64,000 bases of DNA from Prostheceraeus crozeri. Taxonomy: Eukaryota > Platyhelminthes > Polycladida > Euryleptidae. The stretch spans positions 124,001-188,000 of the forward strand of contig CAJQUW010003639.1 of the NCBI GenBank assembly GCA_907163375.1, read 5' to 3'. Below, one piece after another: positions 59,169 to 64,000 of this stretch. Under the pieces are notes generated by a model, which ran no database searches, had not been told where the DNA came from, and worked only from the letters and a program-made list of their open reading frames with translations. The first letter of the stretch is position 1. Each line of letters starts with the position of its first letter. The translations under genes and the position numbers were made by a program.

Positions 59169-62100
59169 ACGGTGAACTTACTGAAAGGAATATGAAATTC
59201 TCAGGATCACTGGCCTCAGTCGCAGCGTTCTGTTTGCTTCATTGCATGACATCACCGCTGAGAGAACGGTGAACTTACTGAAAGGAATGTGAAGATTCTC
59301 AGTATCACTGCCCTCAGCGCAGCGTTCTGTTTGCTTCATTGCATGACATCACGCTGAGAGACGGTGAACTTACTGAAAGGAATTTGAAGATTCTCAGGAT
59401 CACTGCCTCAGCGCAGCGTTCTGTTTGTTCATTGCATGACATCACCGCTGAGAGACGGTGAACTTACTGAAAGGAATGTGAAGATTCTCAGGATCACTGC
59501 CTCAGCGCAGCGGTTCTGTTTGCTTCATTGCATGACATCACCGCTGAGAGACGGTGAACTTACTGAAAGGAATGTGAAGATTCTCAGGATCACTGCCTCA
59601 CGCAGCGTTCTGTTTGCTTCATTGCATGACATCACCGCTGACGAAGACGGTGAACTTACTGAAAGGAATGTGAAGATTCTCAAGAATCACTGCCTCAGCG
59701 CAGCGTTCTGTTTGCTTCATTGCATGACATCACCGCTTGAGAGGACGGTGAACTTACTGAAAGGAATGTGAAGATTCTCAGGATCACTGCTCTCAGCGCA
59801 GCGTTCTGTTTGCCTCATTGCTTGACATCACCGCTGAGAGACGTGAACTTACTGAAAGGAATGTGAAGATTCTCAGGATCACTGCCTCAGCGCAGCGTTC
59901 TGTTTGCTTCATACAAAATTGACATCACCGCTGAGAGACCGGTGAACTTACTGAAAGGAATGTGAAGATTCTCAGATCACTGCCTCAGCGCAGCGTTTCT
60001 GTTTGCTTCATTGACAGGACATCACCGCTGAGAGACGGTGAAACTTAACTGAAAGGAATGTGCAGATTCTCAGATCACTGCCTCAGCGCAGCGTTCTGTT
60101 TGCTTCATTGCTTACATCACCCGCTTTAAGGGAACGTACGAGGAATGGAGAGATCTCAGGTCCCTACTCACGCACGTGCTGTTCGTCAATTGCATGATAT
60201 CACCGCTGAAGACGGTGAACTTACTGAAAGGAATGTGAAGAGATTCTCAGGATCACTGCCTCAGCGCAGCGTTCTGTTTGCTTCATTGCCATGACATCAC
60301 CGCTGAGAGACGGTGAACTTACTGAAAAGGAATGTGAAGATTCTCATATCACTGCCTCAGCGCAGCGTTCTGTTTGCTTCATTGCATGACTCACCGCTGA
60401 GAACGGTGAATTACTGAAAGGAATTGAAGATTCTCAGGATCACTGCCTCAGCGCAGCGTTCTGTTTGCTTCATTGCATGACATCACCGCTGAGAGACGGT
60501 GAACTTACTGGATGAGAAAGGTTAATTAAGTGAAGATTCTCAGTTACACTGCCTCAGCGCAGCGTTCTGTTTGCTTCATTGCATGACATCACCGCTGAGA
60601 AACGGTGAACTTACTGAAAGGAATGTGAAGATCTCAGATCACTGCCTCAGCGCAGCGTTCTGTTTGCTTCTTTGCATGACATCACCGCTGAGAAGTGAAC
60701 TTACTGAAAGGAATGTGAAGATTCTCAGGATCACTGCCTCAGCGCAGCGTTCTGTTTGCTTCATTGCATGACATCACCGCTGAGAGACGGTGAACTTACT
60801 GAAAGGAATGTGAAGATACTCAGGATCACTGCCTCAGCGCAAGCGTTCTGTTTGCTTCATTGCATGACATCACCGCTGAGAGACGGTGAACTTACTGAAA
60901 AGGAATGTGAAGATTCTCAGATCACTGCCTCAGCGCAGCGTTCTGTTTGCTTCATTGCATGACATCACCGCTGAGAGACGACGGTGAACTGTACTGAAAG
61001 GAATGTGTAAAGATTCTCAGGATCACTACCCTCACGCGCAGCGTTCTTGTTTGCTTCATTGCATATGACATCACGCTGAGAGACGGTGAACTTACTGAAA
61101 GGATTGTGAAGATTCTCAGGATCACTGCCTCAGCGCAGCGTTCTGTTTGCTTCATTGCATGACATCACGCTGAGAGGACGGGTGAAACTTACTGAAAGGA
61201 ATGTGAAGATTCTCAGGATCACTGCCTCAGCGCAGCGTTCTGTTTGCTTCATTGCATGACATCACCGCTGAGAGACGGTGAACTTTTACTGAAAGGAGGA
61301 TGTTGAGATTTCTCAGGATCACTGCCTCAGCGCAGCGTTCATGTTTGCATTCATTGCATGACATCACCGCTGAGAGACGGTGAACTTACTGAAACGGAGA
61401 ATGTGGAAAGATTCTCAGGATCACTGCCTCAGCGCAGCGTTCTGTTTGCTTCATTGCATGACATCACCGCTGAGAGACCAGGTGAACTTACCTGTAAAGG
61501 AATGTGAAGATTCTCAGGATCACTGCCTCAGCGCAGCGTTCTGTTTGCTTCATTGCATGACATCACCGCTGAGAGATCGTGTGAACTTACTGAAAGGAAT
61601 GTGAAGATTCTCCAGTAATCACTGCCTCAGCGCAGCGTTCTGTTTGCTTCATTGAATGACATCACCGCTGAGAGGAGACGGTTGAACCTTACTGAAAGGA
61701 ATGTGAAAGATTCTCAGATCACTGGCCTCAGCGCAGCGTTCTGTTTGCTTCATATGCATGACATCACCGCTGAGAGACGTGAACTTACTGAAAGGACTTG
61801 TGAAATGATTCTCAGCATCCACTGCCTCAGCGCAGCGTTCTTTCTGTTGCTTCATTGCATGACAACTCACCGCTGACTTGAGAGACGGTGTAGAAATTAC
61901 TGAAAGAGAATGTGAAGATTCTCAGGATCACTGCCTCAGCGCTGCTGCGTGTTCTGTTTTGCTTCATTGCATGACATCACCGCTGAGAGACGGTGAACTT
62001 ACTGAAAGGAATGTGAAGATTCTCAGGATCACTGCCTCTGCGCAGCGTTCTGTTTGCTTCATTGCATGACATCACCGCTGAGAGACGGATGAACTTACTG

Positions 62101-64000
62101 AAAGGAATGTGAAGATTCTCAAGATCACTGCCTCAGCGCAGCGTTCTGTTTGCTTCATTGGCATGACATCACCGCTGAGAGACGGTGAACTTACTGAAAG
62201 GAATGTGAAGATTCTCAGGATCAACATGCCTCAGCGCAGCGTTCGTGTTTGCTTCATTGCATGACATCACCGCTGAGAGACGGTGAGAACCTTACTGAAA
62301 GGAATGTGAGAGATTCTCAGGATCACTGCGCTTCAGCGCAGCGTTCTGTTTTGCTTCAATTTGCATGACATCACCGCTGAGAGACGGTGAATGAAACTTA
62401 CTCGAAAGGAATGTGAAGAAATTCTCAGATCACTGCCTCAGCGCAGCGTTCTGTTTGCTTCATTGCATGACATCACCGCTGAGAGACCGGTGAACATTAC
62501 TGAAAGGAAATGTGAAGATTCCTCAGGTATCACTGCCTCAGTCGCAGCGTTTCTGTTTTGCTTCATTGCATGACATCACCGCTGAGAGACGGTGAACTTT
62601 ACTGAAAGGAATGTTGAAGATTCCTCAGGATCAAACTGCCTCAGCCGCAGCGAATTCTGTTTGCTTCATTGCATGACATCACCGCTGAGAGACGCGCGGT
62701 GGTAAGAACTTACTGAGAAAGGAATGTGAAGATTCTCAGGATTCACTGCCTCAGGCACGTCGCAGCGTTCTGTTTGCTTCATTGCATGACATCAACGCTG
62801 AGAGACGGTTGAACTTACTGGAAAGGAATGTGAAGATTCTCAGTATCACTGCTGCTCAGCCGACGAGCGTTCTGTTTGCTTCATATTGAATGACATCACC
62901 GCTGAGAGACGACGTGAACTTACTGAAAGGAATGTGAAGGATTCTCAGGAATCACTGCCTCAGCGCAGCGTTCTGTTTGCTTCATTGAAATGACATCCAC
63001 CGCTGAGAGACGGTGAAATGAACTTACTGATAAGGAATGTGAAGATTCTCAGCATCACTGCCTCAGCGCAGCGTTCTGTTGTTGCTTCATTGCATGACAA
63101 CACCGCTGAGAGACGGTTTGAACTTACTGAAAGGAATGTGAAGATTCTCCAAGGATCACAGCCTCAGCGCAGCGTTCTGTTTGCTTCATTGGCATGACTA
63201 TCACCGCTGAGGAGACGGTGAACTTACTGAAAGGGAATGCGAAGATCTCAGGATCACTGGGGCCTCCAAAGCGCAGCGTTCTGTTTGCTATCATTGCATG
63301 ACATCACCGCTGAGAGACGTGTGAACTTACTGAAAGGGAATGTGAAAAGGATTCATTCAGTATCAACTGCCTCAGCGCAGCGTTCTGTTTGCTTCATTGC
63401 AATGGACATCACCGCAGAGAGAGCAGACGGTGAACTTACTGAAAGGAATTTGAGATTCTCAGGGATCACTGCCTCAGCGCAGCGTTTCTGCTGTTTGCTT
63501 CATTGCATGACATCACGCTGAGAGACGGTTGAATTACTGAAAGGAATGTGAAGATTACTCAGGATCGCGACTGCCTCATGTCGCAGCGTTCTGTTTGCTT
63601 CATTGCATGACATCACACGCTGAGAGACGGTGAACTTACTGAAAAAGGAATGTGAATAGATTCTCAAGATCACTGCCTCAGCCGCAGCGTTCTGTTTTCT
63701 TCATTGCATGACATCACCGCTGAGAGACGTGGTTGAACTTTACTGAAAGGAATGTTGAAAAGATTCTCAGGATCACTGCCCTTCAGCGCAGTCGTTCTGT
63801 TTGCTTCATTTGCATGACATCACCGCTGAGAGACGGTGAACTTACTGAAAGGAATGTGAAGATTCTCTGGATCACTGCCTCAGCGCGGCGTTCTGTTTGC
63901 TTCATTGCATGACATCAACCGCTGAGAGACTGGATGGAACTTACTGAAAGGACAGTGTAACGATTCTCAGGATCACTGCCTCAGCGCAGCGTTCTGTTTG
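59169..64000. repeat. 95-bp satellite array, about 51 copies, runs off window
   Basis: The unit ACGGTGAACTTACTGAAAGG, AATGTGAAGATTCTCAGGAT, CACTGCCTCAGCGCAGCGTT, CTGTTTGCTTCATTGCATGA, CATCACCGCTGAGAG totals 95 bp. Each unit can form a short hairpin (TCACCG..CGGTGA) across the unit boundary. Copies differ mostly by one- to few-base insertions and deletions, which increase after about 61000. Apparent frames over it are repeat artefacts. Confidence 0.97.

Noticed and set aside
59436-59771. Repetitive frames such as LLHCMTSPLRDGELTERN
   Set aside because: Translation of the 95-bp satellite. 95 is not a multiple of three, and frames persist only because of indels.

Overview
The window looks like nuclear DNA of an animal, most likely a marine invertebrate and possibly an echinoderm or hemichordate. 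The reasons are spliced genes with introns of about 2 kb, AT-rich non-coding DNA, a varied load of Penelope-like, CR1-like and RTE-like retroelements and hAT and piggyBac relics, and frequent TAGGCCTA and TACATGTA words. The taxon is inferred from style, not from a diagnostic gene. Most of the window is intergenic, intronic or repeat-derived.

Layout. 1-1.6 kb: Penelope-like retroelement with its 5' part inverted against its 3' part and a hammerhead-like motif after the ORF. 2.2-2.9 kb: CR1-like LINE remnant, a piggyBac end and a tRNA-like SINE. 5.3-8.1 kb: two non-autonomous hAT-like elements with two unrecognised possible exons between them. 9.8-10.4 kb: CR1-like 3' end. 11.3-19.9 kb: a large tandem segmental duplication (two long copies plus the start of a third) that carries its own small TIR elements and a conserved possible exon. 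20.7-21.24 kb: 82-85 bp tandem array, next to the last exon of a class A GPCR (minus strand, 21.3-21.6 kb). 24.25-26.09 kb: piggyBac-type element with intact TTAA ends. 26.6-27.5 kb: 77 bp tandem array. 28.4-30.3 kb: two LINE remnants. 31.25-36.15 kb: a complete three-exon gene for a small secreted protein. 38-49 kb: three more hAT-like copies, an RTE-like LINE, a possible first exon on the minus strand and a nested hairpin insertion. 54-56.5 kb: 41 bp satellite, about 60 copies. 59.2 kb to the window end: 95 bp satellite, about 51 copies, running off the edge.

The most interesting item is the gene at 31254-36151. Its three exons join in frame at consensus GT-AG sites to give a 177-residue protein. 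It has a signal peptide, an acidic middle and a strongly basic C-terminal half that should form amphipathic helices. I do not recognise the family. The layout resembles an acidic-propiece, cationic-effector precursor such as those of host-defence peptides, but that is inference. Two complete hAT MITEs sit in its two introns.

The other recurring theme is hAT-like MITEs with recoverable 8-bp target duplications. Three families (TIRs starting CACAGAATTA, CATAGAGTA and CAAAGACTATGG) give five copies with matching or near-matching duplications. The GPCR exon and the secreted protein are the only host genes I call with confidence.
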